A DNA stretch of 64,000 nt from Variovorax sp. E3 (GTDB lineage: Bacteria; Pseudomonadota; Gammaproteobacteria; Burkholderiales; Burkholderiaceae_C): positions 1-64,000 of the forward strand of contig NZ_MOWM01000011.1 in the NCBI RefSeq assembly GCF_016082275.1. The letters are read 5' to 3'. Below are positions 1 to 8,498 of this stretch, piece after piece; position 1 is the first letter of the stretch; every line of letters starts with the position of its first letter. The notes under the pieces were generated by a model. It was not told the origin of the DNA and searched no databases. It was given only the letters and a program-made list of their open reading frames with translations. The translations under genes and the position numbers were made by a program.

Positions 1-517
1 CGCGGACCAGGCATGCCGCACCGGTTTCGGCCTGGTGCCGCCCGCGCTCGCGCTGCCGCTGCAGCGCGATGGCGTGGCCGCCGTGCGCGTCTTGCCCGCG
101 GCCGAGTACATGGCCTTCGAGCCGGCCTCGCGTGAGGCTTTCTGGGCTGGCGAGTGGAAGATTACCGCGCAGAGCGACCGCTACGGCTACCGGCTGGAGG
201 GCGAAGCACTGCGCCCCATCGCGCCGATGGAACTGCGCTCGCACGGCATCGTGCCCGGAGTGATCCAGGTGCCGCACAGCGGCCATCCGATCATCCAGAT
301 GCGCGACGCCCAGCCCTCCGGCGGCTACCCCAAGTTCGGCACCGTGATCGAGGCCGACATGTGGCGCCTCGGCCAGGCCCCCATCGGCAGCCGCATGCGC
401 TTCATCGAAACCACCTGGGACGAGGCCGTGGCCGCGCTCGACGAAGCCCACGCCTGGCTCGGCAAGGTGGCGCGCATGGTGGAACTGCACCGCGGCGCGC
501 CCGCGGCAAGGCACTGA
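1..517 (+). CDS. pxpC: 5-oxoprolinase subunit C (biotin-dependent carboxyltransferase family), 3' part
   Basis: C-terminal part of a PxpC/KipA-type protein; the reading frame is open from base 2, so the start lies upstream of the window. The visible part has family landmarks: YRLEG, the segment ELRSHGIVPGVIQVP, GHPIIQMRDAQ and GGYPKFGTVIEADMWRLGQ, ending in the RFIETTWDEA tail. PxpBC plus PxpA hydrolyse 5-oxoproline (pyroglutamate) to glutamate with ATP. Followed after 1 base by a carrier-like gene and then pxpA, the usual operon order; pxpB should lie just upstream, outside the window. Confident family call; the 5-oxoproline substrate is inferred from the pxpA partner. Confidence 0.9.
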   Translation, partial: ADQACRTGFGLVPPALALPLQRDGVAAVRVLPAAEYMAFEPASREAFWAGEWKITAQSDRYGYRLEGEALRPIAPMELRSHGIVPGVIQVPHSGHPIIQMRDAQPSGGYPKFGTVIEADMWRLGQAPIGSRMRFIETTWDEAVAALDEAHAWLGKVARMVELHRGAPAARH

Positions 518-518
518 C

Positions 519-920
519 ATGAAGGAGGTCGCTCTGCAGGCCGGTCAATTCGCCGAATGGCTGGCCGATACGGACATCGGCCTGTTCGAGCTGCACACGC
601 CGCATGGCAGCCTGCGGCTGGGGCGGGAAGGGGGCGAGATCGTGGAGTTGCCCTTGCTCGATGCGGCCGACGCCGTCGCCCCGACCGTCGTTCGCGCGCC
701 CTCGGTGGGCGTGTTCCTGCGCAGCCATCCGCTGGCCGACGCACCGCTGGCGCGCATCGGCGAACAGGTGCCGGCTGGCCAAACGGTCGGCCTGCTGCAG
801 ATCGGCCCGCTGCTGCTGCCGGTGACCACGGCCGAGGCCGGCGAGATCGCCGCGATGTGCGTGGCCCACGGCCTTCCTGTCGGCTACGGCATGCCGCTGG
901 TCGAACTGCATCCCCTCTGA
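519..920 (+). CDS. BCCP-like (biotinyl/lipoyl domain) protein lacking the biotinylation lysine
   Basis: 133 aa. The C-terminal half (about residues 65-133) has the flattened-barrel pattern of acetyl-CoA carboxylase biotin carboxyl carrier domains: GVFLRSHP near the start of the domain, GEQVPAGQTVGLLQ, and a closing GLPVGYGMPLVEL. Where BCCPs have EAMK(L/M), this protein reads QIGP, so the lysine that carries biotin is absent. It sits between pxpC and pxpA, where carrier-like subunits are common. It could be a structural or regulatory remnant of the carrier; a catalytic biotin role looks impossible. The family call is secure, the function is not. Confidence 0.8.
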   Translation: MKEVALQAGQFAEWLADTDIGLFELHTPHGSLRLGREGGEIVELPLLDAADAVAPTVVRAPSVGVFLRSHPLADAPLARIGEQVPAGQTVGLLQIGPLLLPVTTAEAGEIAAMCVAHGLPVGYGMPLVELHPL

Positions 921-936
921 CGAGCAAGGACATCCG

Positions 937-1701
937 ATGGACATCGATCTCAACGCGGACCTCGGCGAAGGTTTCGGCCCCTGGCGCATGGGCGAGGACG
1001 AGGCGCTGCTGGACATCGTCTCTTCCGCCAACGTGGCCTGCGGTTTCCATGCGGGCGACCCGGTCATCATGGACCGCACCGTGCGCATGGCGCGCGCCCG
1101 TGGCGTCGACGTGGGCGCGCATGTGGGCTTTCCCGATCTTCTCGGGTTCGGCCGCCGGCCGATGCAGATCGAGCCGAAGGAGTTGGTGGCCTATGTGCTC
1201 TATCAGCTCAGCGCGCTGGAAGGCATGGCGCGCACCGCGGGCCACCGCATGACGCACATGAGCTTTCATGGCGCGCTCGGCAACATGGCCGCGGCCGACG
1301 CCGCGCTCGCCGAGCCGTTGGTGCGCGCCGTGGCGGACTTCGATCCCTCGCTCATCGTCAGTTCTTCCGCCAGCCGCGCCATCGAGGATGCGGCCGCGCG
1401 CTGCGGCCTGCGCGTGCGCACCACCTTCCTGGCCGACCGCGCTTGCGGCGACGACGGGCTGCTCGTGCCGCGCAAGCTGCCCGGTTCGGTGATCCACGAC
1501 CGCGACGCGGTGCTGGCGCGCGTGCGCCAGTTGCTGGAAGAGGGCACCGTGACCAGCTGCACGGGCAGCAAGATCCCGATGCGCGTGCACTCGATCCTGC
1601 TGCACGGCGACACGCCCGGCGCGGTGGACCTGGCCCGCGCCGTGCGTGGCGTGGTCGAGCAGGCAGGGCGGGTGGTGCCCATTTCCAGGCAATCGGCCTG
1701 A
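937..1701 (+). CDS. pxpA: 5-oxoprolinase subunit A (LamB/YcsF family)
   Basis: 254 aa, the usual length for PxpA. Begins MDIDLNADLGEGFG, the family N-terminal signature, followed by SSANVACGFHAGDP and VGAHVGFPDLLGFGRR. Acts with PxpBC in ATP-dependent opening of 5-oxoproline to glutamate in the cytoplasm. ATG preceded by GAGCAAGGA; 16 bases after the carrier-like gene, so the three genes form one operon. No frame disruption. Confidence 0.93.
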   Translation: MDIDLNADLGEGFGPWRMGEDEALLDIVSSANVACGFHAGDPVIMDRTVRMARARGVDVGAHVGFPDLLGFGRRPMQIEPKELVAYVLYQLSALEGMARTAGHRMTHMSFHGALGNMAAADAALAEPLVRAVADFDPSLIVSSSASRAIEDAAARCGLRVRTTFLADRACGDDGLLVPRKLPGSVIHDRDAVLARVRQLLEEGTVTSCTGSKIPMRVHSILLHGDTPGAVDLARAVRGVVEQAGRVVPISRQSA

Positions 1702-1809
1702 AGGGCCCGCGGCTTTCCGTTCGGCGTATGAACATGGTGCTTACCCTTGGTCATATGCACCGATCCCGGGCGACATAAGGGCGGCTTATCGCTCCACAGT
1801 CAAACGGTC

Positions 1810-1839
1810 TTGGCGCCGCGAACAGGCGCTCGATACAGT
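1810..1839 (+). promoter_or_regulatory. possible sigma70 promoter upstream of the SDR gene
   Basis: In the 182-base gap after pxpA, TTGGCG (1810-1815) and TACAGT (1834-1839) are 18 bases apart, about 45 bases before the ATG of the SDR gene. Weak matches to the consensus; the call rests on spacing and position only. A short dyad, ATAAG-N5-CTTAT (1775-1789), lies just upstream and could be an operator. Confidence 0.25.
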
Positions 1840-1883
1840 GAATTCCAGGCAGTCGATCTGCTGTTCCAACGAAAGAAATCAAC

Positions 1884-2636
1884 ATGCCGTTCTCCGACTA
1901 CAAGACTGCGCTGGTGACAGGGGCCTCCTCGGGCATCGGCGCCGCCGTCGTCGAGCGCCTGTGCAAGGAAGGCCTGAAGGTCCATGCGCTGGCACGCAGC
2001 GCCGACAAGCTGGCCGAGCTGGCCGCGCGCACGGGCTGCATTGCGCACGCCATCGACGTGAGCGACCTCGCCGGCGTCACCCGCCTTGCGCAAGAGATCG
2101 AATTCGACGTGCTGGTCAACAGCGCCGGCGTGGACCGTCCCGGTTCCATCCTCAAGGCCGACGCCGAGGGCATCGACCTGCTGGTGGACGTGAACCTGCG
2201 CGCCGTGCTGCATCTGTGCCGGCTCGTGGTGCCCGGCATGGTCGCGCGCGACCGCGGCCACGTGGTCAACATCAGCTCGATTGCCGCGGCCTACAACTTC
2301 GGCGGCAACAGCACGTACCACGCGACCAAGGCGGCCGTGCGCATGCTGTCGCGCCAGCTGCGCATCGACGTGTTCGGCAAGCGCGTGCGCGTGACCGAGA
2401 TCTGCCCGGGGCGCGTGGCCACCGACATCTTCGCGCACGTGCACGGCGACACCGAAGAGACCCACCAGCGCTTCGTCGAAGGCTACGAACTGCCGCAAGC
2501 GGAAGACATCGCTAACGCCATCGCCTTCGCCATCGCGGCGCCCATCGCGGTGAACGTGGGCCACATGGAAATCACCCCCACGCTGCAGGTCCCCGGCGGG
2601 CTCTCGACCGCGCGGCCGGAAGCGCCGCAGGCCTGA
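1884..2636 (+). CDS. SDR family NAD(P)-dependent oxidoreductase
   Basis: 250 aa classical short-chain dehydrogenase/reductase. Cofactor-binding TGASSGIG near residues 12-19, NSAG at about 77-80, catalytic Ser in NISSIAAAYNF and YxxxK as YHATK. Resembles the YdfG/serine 3-dehydrogenase type. It precedes an amino-acid ABC importer by 40 bases in the same direction, so a role in oxidising a hydroxy-amino acid or a derived hydroxy acid is plausible but inferred. Confidence 0.87.
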   Translation: MPFSDYKTALVTGASSGIGAAVVERLCKEGLKVHALARSADKLAELAARTGCIAHAIDVSDLAGVTRLAQEIEFDVLVNSAGVDRPGSILKADAEGIDLLVDVNLRAVLHLCRLVVPGMVARDRGHVVNISSIAAAYNFGGNSTYHATKAAVRMLSRQLRIDVFGKRVRVTEICPGRVATDIFAHVHGDTEETHQRFVEGYELPQAEDIANAIAFAIAAPIAVNVGHMEITPTLQVPGGLSTARPEAPQA

Positions 2637-2676
2637 TCGGCATCACGGGCCCCCACGCCACGCCAAGGAACAGCGC

Positions 2677-3378
2677 ATGAAGGACTTCAACCTGCTGGCG
2701 ATCCTGCTGAAGCCGGAGTTCGGTGCGATGCTCTTGCACGGCCTGCTGGAGACGCTGAAGATCGCGGCCGGTTCCTGGCTGCTGGCGATGGCCATGGCGA
2801 TCGTGCTGCTGGTCGTGCGGCTCACGCCGAACCGTCTGGCCGGGCGCGTGGTGGCCGGCTACGTCTCCTATCACCGCAACGTGCCGACGCTGGTGCAGCT
2901 CATGCTGTGGTACTTCGGCATCTTCAGCCTGCTACCCGATGCGCTGCAGGGCTGGCTGTCGGTGCACAACGCCGAGACCCTTCTTTCCATCGTCGCGCTC
3001 GGCCTGTGCCAGGGCGCCTACTTCAGCGAAGACATGCGCTCGGGCCTGCGCTCCATCCCGCCCGGGCAGGCCGAGGCCGCGCGTGCCCTCGGCCATGGCT
3101 ACATCGGCTCGATGCGCCACGTGATGTTGCCTCAGGCGATTCGCAACGCCGTGCCGGCGCTGGTCAACCACAGCGTGTCGCTCTTCAAGAACAGCAGCCT
3201 GGCCATGGCCATCGGCGTGGCGGAGCTGACGCATGCGGTGAAGGAAATCGAGAGCCAGAGCTTTCGCACCTTCGAGGCCTACAGCGTGGCGACGGTGCTG
3301 TACCTCGTGTGCTCGCTGCTCATCATGGCGGCGGGCGGCTGGCTGTCGCGGCGCTACCGCATCGTTGGGGCGAGGTAA
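2677..3378 (+). CDS. amino acid ABC transporter permease (HisM/GlnP type) 1
   Basis: 233 aa inner-membrane permease. Several hydrophobic helices; the coupling (EAA) loop reads EAARALGHGYIGSMRHVMLPQAIR at about residues 130-153, typical of the His/Glu/Gln transporter family. Start ATG preceded by CCAAGGAACAGC. First of two permeases, followed 6 bases later by its partner. Forms the membrane channel of a polar amino-acid importer. Confidence 0.9.
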   Translation: MKDFNLLAILLKPEFGAMLLHGLLETLKIAAGSWLLAMAMAIVLLVVRLTPNRLAGRVVAGYVSYHRNVPTLVQLMLWYFGIFSLLPDALQGWLSVHNAETLLSIVALGLCQGAYFSEDMRSGLRSIPPGQAEAARALGHGYIGSMRHVMLPQAIRNAVPALVNHSVSLFKNSSLAMAIGVAELTHAVKEIESQSFRTFEAYSVATVLYLVCSLLIMAAGGWLSRRYRIVGAR

Positions 3379-3384
3379 CAAGCC

Positions 3385-4143
3385 ATGTTCAGCGTCTTTG
3401 AAATCCTCCGCGACAACTGGCTGCTGCTGCTCGTCGGCCAGTACCCCAGCGGGCCACTGGGCGGCATCGTCGCCACGCTGATCCTGTCGGTGCTGGGCAT
3501 CGTGCTGGCGTTCCCGCTGTCGGTGCTGCTGGCGCTCGCGCGGCTGTCGCCCTGGCGCCTGCTGCGCTGGCCGGCCACGGTGCTGGTGTACGTGGTGCGC
3601 GGCGTGCCGCTGCTCATGGTGATCCTGTGGGTCTACTTCCTGGTGCCGATCCTGATCGGGCGCGACGTGTCGGGCTTCACCACGATGCTGTGCACGCTGG
3701 TGATCTACGAGGGCGCCTACCTGTCGGAGGTGGTGCGCGCCGGCATCCAGGCGTTGCCCAAGGGCCAGACCGAGGCGGCGCGCGCGCTGGGTCACGGCCA
3801 TCTGGGCACCATGTGGTTCGTGATCCTGCCGCAGGCGCTCTACAACATGCTGCCCAGCATGCTGAGCCAGTTCATCTCCACCATCAAGGAGACCACGCTG
3901 GGCTACGTCATCAACGTGCAGGAACTCACCTTCGCGGCCAACCAGATCAACAACCAGTTGCTGACCAAGCCGTTCCAGGTGTTCTTCATCCTTGCGATGA
4001 CGTACTACATCGTCTGCTTCAGCCTCACGCAGCTCGCGCAGTGGCTGGAGCGGCGCATTGCCCGCAAGCGGCTCGGCGCAACCGCCGTGAAGGCACCCGA
4101 AGACGGTGTTTCGCTGCCGCCGCCGGTGGCGGCGAACCCTTGA
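3385..4143 (+). CDS. amino acid ABC transporter permease (HisM/GlnP type) 2
   Basis: 252 aa, partner of the preceding permease. EAA loop is TEAARALGHGHLGTMWFVILPQAL; hydrophobic segments flank it and the C-terminus is a charged cytoplasmic tail. Same operon as the flanking genes. The two permeases presumably form a heterodimer over the GlnQ-type ATPase encoded next. Confidence 0.9.
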   Translation: MFSVFEILRDNWLLLLVGQYPSGPLGGIVATLILSVLGIVLAFPLSVLLALARLSPWRLLRWPATVLVYVVRGVPLLMVILWVYFLVPILIGRDVSGFTTMLCTLVIYEGAYLSEVVRAGIQALPKGQTEAARALGHGHLGTMWFVILPQALYNMLPSMLSQFISTIKETTLGYVINVQELTFAANQINNQLLTKPFQVFFILAMTYYIVCFSLTQLAQWLERRIARKRLGATAVKAPEDGVSLPPPVAANP

Positions 4144-4188
4144 GGCCGCGTTCGACGGCCATCGACTACAAGACCAGGAGACCGCGCC

Positions 4189-4959
4189 ATGAACCCCGTT
4201 GCACACCCCCCAGGGGATGACACCATGATCCTGTTCTCCAACATCAACAAGTGGTATGGCGACTACCAGGCGCTCGCGGACGTCAACGCCGAAGTCAAGA
4301 AGGGCGAGGTCGTGGTGGTCTGCGGGCCTTCGGGCTCGGGCAAGTCCACGCTGATCCGCACCGTCAACCGCCTCGAGGAAGTGAAGTCGGGGCAGCTGCT
4401 GTTCGACGGCCACGACATCCACGCCAAGATGAGCAGCGCGGCGCTCAACAAGCTGCGCAGCCGCATCGGCTTCGTGTTCCAGAGCTTCAACCTGTTTCCG
4501 CATCTCTCGGTGCTGGAGAACATCATGCTGTCGCCCATGCGCGTGCTGGGTGTGAAGCGGGCCGAGGCGAAGGCAAGGGCGGCGCAACTGCTCGAACGCG
4601 TGGGCCTGTCGAACAAGGCCGGCGCGTACCCGGCGCAACTCTCGGGCGGCCAGCAGCAGCGCGTGGCGATCGCACGCGCGCTTGCCATGGAGCCGCCCGC
4701 GATGCTGTTCGACGAACCCACCAGCGCGCTCGACCCCGAAATGGTGGGCGAAGTGCTGTCGGTGATGCGCAGCCTGGCCAACGACGGCATGACCATGATG
4801 TGCGTGACGCACGAGATGAACTTCGCCCGCGAGGTGGCCGACCGCGTCTGGTTCATGGACGCGGGCTGCATTCTCGAGAAGGCCGACCCCGAGACTTTCT
4901 TCAGCAGTCCGCAGCACCCGCGCGCGCAGCGCTTTCTGTCGGACTTGCGCGCGCACTGA
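4189..4959 (+). CDS. amino acid ABC transporter ATP-binding protein (GlnQ type)
   Basis: 256 aa. Walker [10 protein letters not shown] at about residues 46-54, Q-loop [10 protein letters not shown], signature LSGGQQQR, Walker [15 protein letters not shown] and switch CVTHEMNFA. Start ATG 4189 is preceded by CAGGAG; an alternative ATG at 4225 would remove 12 residues and is closer to the usual family N-terminus. Energises the importer made by the two permeases upstream. Confidence 0.92.
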   Translation: MNPVAHPPGDDTMILFSNINKWYGDYQALADVNAEVKKGEVVVVCGPSGSGKSTLIRTVNRLEEVKSGQLLFDGHDIHAKMSSAALNKLRSRIGFVFQSFNLFPHLSVLENIMLSPMRVLGVKRAEAKARAAQLLERVGLSNKAGAYPAQLSGGQQQRVAIARALAMEPPAMLFDEPTSALDPEMVGEVLSVMRSLANDGMTMMCVTHEMNFAREVADRVWFMDAGCILEKADPETFFSSPQHPRAQRFLSDLRAH

Positions 4960-5000
4960 GTCTTCGTTTCTTCCTCTTTGCATTCCTCCTGGAGTTCACC

Positions 5001-5843
5001 ATGTCGACCAGAACCGCTTTCCGTCTCACCGCCATCGGCGCCTGTCTTTGCGTCGTGTCCTTCCTGGCGCATGCCGACCAGTGGAGCGACATCAGCCAGC
5101 GCAAGGAACTGCGCTGCGGCACCTTCGCCGACGTGCCGCCGTTCGCGGCGCCCGATCCGAAAACGCGCGAAATGGTGGGCCATGACGTCGACCTGTGCAA
5201 TGCGCTCGCCAAGGAACTCGGCCTGACGGCCAAGGTCACGCCGCTGTCGGTGGAGGCGCGCGTGCCCGAGGTCAAGCTCGGCCGCGTCGACGTGACCATC
5301 GCCAACCTGGCCTACACCAAGAGCCGCGGCGAGCAGATCCAGTTCAGCGACCCGTACTACGTGGCCAAGGAAATGCTCGCGGTGAAAGCGTCCGACCCGG
5401 GAACGGCCAAGGCCGACTTCAAGGGCAAGCGCCTGAGCTCCACGAAGGGCTCGACCTCGGAGTTGTCGATCAAGATGAACGGCTCGGAGCCCGTGACCTT
5501 CCAGGACACGGGCTCGGCCTTCATGGCGGTGCAGCAGAACAAGTCGGTCGGCATGGTCGCCAACACCATGACCATCACCAAGCTGGTCAACCAGTCGAAG
5601 ACCGAGGGTGTGGCGCTGAAGATGATCAAGGACCCGATGGTGCTGCAGCCCGTGGGCATCGGCATGAAGAAGGACGAGCCGGTGCTGCTGTCCAAGGTGA
5701 ACGCCGCGCTCTATGCGCTGGAGAAGTCGGGCGAGCTGGACAAGCTCTGGGCCAAGTGGCTCGGCCCGAACACCGAATACAAGATGGTGCGCGAAGAAAA
5801 AGTCACGCCGCTGGCCGATCTCAAGTTCGAGCTGTTGCCCTGA
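5001..5843 (+). CDS. amino acid ABC transporter substrate-binding protein
   Basis: 280 aa periplasmic binding protein. Sec signal peptide with cleavage likely after AHA (about residue 24), then RCGTFADVPPF, GHDVDLCNALAKELG and DVTIANLAYTKSRGEQIQFSDPYY, the SBP_bac_3 signature. The reading frame is open far upstream inside the ATPase gene, but the ATG at 5001 follows a ribosome site (CTGGAG) and starts the signal peptide. Last gene of the SDR-ABC unit. The ligand is not visible from sequence. Confidence 0.9.
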   Translation: MSTRTAFRLTAIGACLCVVSFLAHADQWSDISQRKELRCGTFADVPPFAAPDPKTREMVGHDVDLCNALAKELGLTAKVTPLSVEARVPEVKLGRVDVTIANLAYTKSRGEQIQFSDPYYVAKEMLAVKASDPGTAKADFKGKRLSSTKGSTSELSIKMNGSEPVTFQDTGSAFMAVQQNKSVGMVANTMTITKLVNQSKTEGVALKMIKDPMVLQPVGIGMKKDEPVLLSKVNAALYALEKSGELDKLWAKWLGPNTEYKMVREEKVTPLADLKFELLP

Positions 5844-5879
5844 TGAACCGTGCCGGGGCGGCGTTGCCGCACCGGCCTG

Positions 5880-6367
5880 CCCGCTTGCCCGCGACGGCTT
5901 CTTCGGGTATCGCCGACGAGTGGTGAGGGCAATCAGCCACGGGCCTTTCACCTACTCATAGACGTACGTGTAGCGAGCGTGCACGATCTTGCCGCCGTTG
6001 AGCTTGACGGTGTAGGTGCAGAGGTCCTGCACCACGTTGCAGCCAATCCTGATGCGCCGTTTGTCGATTGAGTCTTGTGGTTCGCCCTTCAGGAGCTTGA
6101 CGAAGTAACCATGGATTGCTGCCGGGGGGTGTGCGGGGCGTTCGACGCGGTCGCCAGCAGCACGCCGTCGCCCGCGTAGTTGGCTGGGATCTTGTTGGCA
6201 CCGAGCGTGCGGGGCGAGTTGCTCCAGCGGTTGAACAGTGTCGCGATCCGCAGCTCGGTGGCCGGCGCGCAAACGTCCGCTGCCGACGGCTGGGCGAAAG
6301 CCGACGTCGAGATGGCAAGGACCACGGCGGTGGTGGCCGAAAGAGAGAGTTAGCGAAGCACATCCAT
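5880..6367 (-). pseudogene. decayed secreted SnoaL-like (SgcJ/EcaC family) protein
   Basis: Readable pieces of a small secreted SnoaL/DUF4440-type protein. ATG at 6367 follows AGGAAAACATC, but codon 6 is TAA. The same frame continues with a signal peptide (VVLAISTSAFAQ) and ATELRIATLFNRWSNS and ANYAGDGVLLATASN. A one-base loss then shifts to GYFVKLLKGEPQ, IDKRRIRIGCN and ARYTYVYE, stopped by TAG where the family normally has Trp. Beyond it VKGPWLIA and, after another one-base loss, HHSSAIPEE complete the usual ending. Two nonsense codons and two frameshifts. Confidence 0.65.
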
Positions 6368-6528
6368 GATGTTTTCCTTCTTGCAATGAGATATCTGTCA
6401 CGGGGGTTTTCGGTGCTGTATCGCCAGTGCGACAGGACTTCATTCTTCGTTCGCTCTATGAATGCCACCTTTGGCGCGCCATGAATCCGGGGTGACGCGC
6501 ACATGAACATCGGATGAATGGGCAAACA

Positions 6529-6882
6529 TCAGCCGGGCGCGGCATCCAGTCGATAACCAAGGCCGCGCATCGTCTTCAGCAGGGCACGGGATGGCCGTCG
6601 TTGACCTCGGCGCGCAGGCGGCGCACCTGACGTCGACGATGTTGGTCAGCGCGTCTTCGTTGGTGCCCACACGTTGGACAGGATGCGCTCCCAGTCGAGC
6701 ACGAGGTCGGCCATCTGCAGCGAGGCGGCTTTGGGACGTTGCTCACGAAAGCGGCGGAGCAGCGCCTCGATGCGGGTCAGCAAATCCTTGAACGCAAAAG
6801 GCTTGGTGAGGTAGTCGTCGGTGCCCAGGCCCGCAACAGAACATCGGGGACGCGCGTCGTCTTCGACAACCAGGACGTTCAT
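6529..6882 (-). pseudogene. OmpR-family response regulator with internal deletion
   Basis: ATG at 6882 begins MNVLVVEDDARP, the receiver-domain start with the acidic pocket, but it jumps straight to VAGLGTDDYLTKPFAFKDLLTRIEALLRR, the end of the receiver. About 70-80 residues, including the phospho-accepting Asp, are missing. The linker MADLVLDWER is followed by a broken winged-helix domain; its last helix and wing are still readable in another frame as RALLKTMRGLGYRLDAAPG before TGA (6529-6531). Lies directly downstream of the decayed histidine kinase, a former two-component pair. Confidence 0.7.
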
Positions 6883-6883
6883 G

Positions 6884-7919
6884 TTGTTTTGTTGTATCAG
6901 GGTGGAAAAGAGGGACGGGCGCAGCGGCAATTCAAGGCGCACCGTGGTGCTTTGCCGCGGAACACTCGTCGATGACGATGCGGCCCTGGTGGGCTTCCAC
7001 GATGGCCCGCGCGATCGATAGCCCGATGCCGTTTCCATTGGCCGATTGGCCGCGCGCGCGGCGGCCGCGCACAAAGCGGTCGAACACGTTCGGCAATTCG
7101 TCGGCGCCGAGGCCGATCCCTGCGTCCGCGACCATCACCCGCACGAGGTCGCCGTCCCGTTGCCAGCTACCCGCACTGTGCCGTCGTGGCGCAAGTAGCG
7201 CACGGCGTTGTCGAGCAAGATTGCTAGCGCTTTCCGGAGGCGGCCGGCATCGGCCTGCAGCCTAACCGCGAGCGGACTGACTGATCGGCTTCCGCCTTGG
7301 CAACCAGCAGAAGATCGTCGATGACGCCCGTGTGCTGATTCACGTCGCGCATGATGTGCGTCAGCGTCTCACGGTACTCGGGGAGGGGCTTGTCGGCGCC
7401 GCGCAGGGCGATCGCTGCCTCGCCGCGAATCGCGGTGCCCGGCGTGCGCAGTTTGTGGCTGAGGTCGGCGAGCAGTTGGCGGCGGCGCTGGTCGATCTGC
7501 TGCAGCGTCTGGTGAGCGACGCTCAGTTCGCAGGTGCGCTCCAACACGGCCTCCTCGAGTCGGCGGCGCGCGGTGTCGGCGTTGTGCCGGTGCCGCTGCA
7601 GTTCGGCCGCCATCGCATTGAAGTGCTCGGCGACCCGATCGAACTCATCATGCGTGCATGTACCGTGGTCTTGGCCAGCGGGAAAAATGCCATCCCGTTG
7701 TGTTCGCCTGCGTGAAGTGCTGTGTACGCAGGCGTCCCCAGTGGTCGTCTCCCGACTGACCTGTACTTGCCACGCATGCAAGATGCCGTTATCAGGTAGT
7801 CGCGTGCCAGTTCAGAGTCCAGAGTCGCGCGACGTCGCTGCCGCATGCCAAACAACTGCGAAGCCGCCAATGCCCAGTATTGCTGCGCCGAGAAGCAACC
7901 ATCTGACTTGCCTGCGCAT
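6884..7919 (-). pseudogene. sensor histidine kinase, multiply frameshifted
   Basis: ATG at 7919 gives MRRQVRWLLLGAAILGIGGFAVVW, one membrane helix, then a frameshift. Further along, in other frames: a HAMP-like FDRVAEHFNAMAAELQRHR, a HisKA helix with the phosphorylatable His (RRQLLADLSHKLRTP), and an ATPase with G boxes ADAGIGLG and NGIGLSIARAIVEAHQGRI. The end (RLELPLRPSL) runs without a stop into the response-regulator start. At least three frame changes, so no full-length kinase can be made from this sequence. Confidence 0.7.
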
Positions 7920-7960
7920 CCGTGCCAACTCCCTCGTTTGCCTCACCAACTTTCGCTGTG

Positions 7961-8367
7961 TCATGTCACGCGGGCGACTGCTTGGGCTGCACGCAGCTCT
8001 GCGGTTGCGCCCCGTTGCGGTGGAGGCTCTTGCTCGAGCAGCGCACAGGCCAGCGCGCCCAGATCGATGCCGAGGCTCTCACGTGCGGATGCTGCCCTTG
8101 CGTCCGAGGCATCCGCATCGAGCACGAATCTCTTGAAGGGCTCGCCGTGTGCGACCGGCGATCCATCGCGACCGACTGGAACTTCTGCGCGTCGGCTGTG
8201 TACAGCTTCGAGTTGCCAATACCCACGCCCAAACCTGCGAGGACGGCCGCGGAGTTCGCCTTGTTCTCCGCGCCTCAGCCCGAGTTAAAGCCGATGTTCC
8301 CCAGCGCCTGGATGTTCGATTGCACGTCGGTGACGGATTGGGAATTACCCGGGGGTTGACGCAGCAT
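7961..8367 (-). pseudogene. broken gene of unknown family
   Basis: Minus-strand coding-like pieces upstream of the decayed kinase. ATG at 8367 opens MLRQPPGNSQSVTDVQSNIQ and stops after GNIGFNSG; the same direction continues with NSAAVLAGLGVGIGNSKLYTADAQKFQ, then, after a shift, KRFVLDADASD and ESLGIDLGALACALLEQEPP, ending VARVT before TGA. The pieces read as one protein of about 130 residues with two or three lesions. I do not recognise the family. Confidence 0.35.
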
Positions 8368-8379
8368 CGAGCCTGCTCC

Positions 8380-8413
8380 AAAATTTCTGCAACCAAGTTG
8401 CTCATTGGGAAAC
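8380..8413 (+). promoter_or_regulatory. putative IclR operator/promoter element of the hyu operon
   Basis: Element of about 34 bp that starts AAAATTT, contains the dyad GCAAC-CAA-GTTGC and ends CATTGGGAAAC. The minus strand at 21632-21662, next to the iclR gene, carries the same element with the same start and end and a matching AGTTGCT core. It lies about 85 bases before the hyuA start. Sharing with the iclR promoter suggests that the IclR protein encoded at the far end of the operon binds here. Confidence 0.5.
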
Positions 8414-8498
8414 AAACGTCAGGCCAAGGCAAGTACCTCTTGCCCGGTCACTCGCAGCGGCGTCGTTCAGCGAGCCGCATTTGAAAGGAAGCACGGAG

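Noticed and set aside
325-1692. 455-codon minus-strand frame opposite pxpC, the carrier-like gene and pxpA
   Set aside because: Crosses three well-supported genes and has a low-complexity Arg/His-rich composition.
2932-4983. 683-codon open frame on the minus strand opposite the amino-acid ABC genes
   Set aside because: Composition is His/Arg/Gln-rich with no family motifs, and it lies exactly opposite two permeases and an ATPase with clear signatures. Typical antisense shadow in GC-rich DNA.
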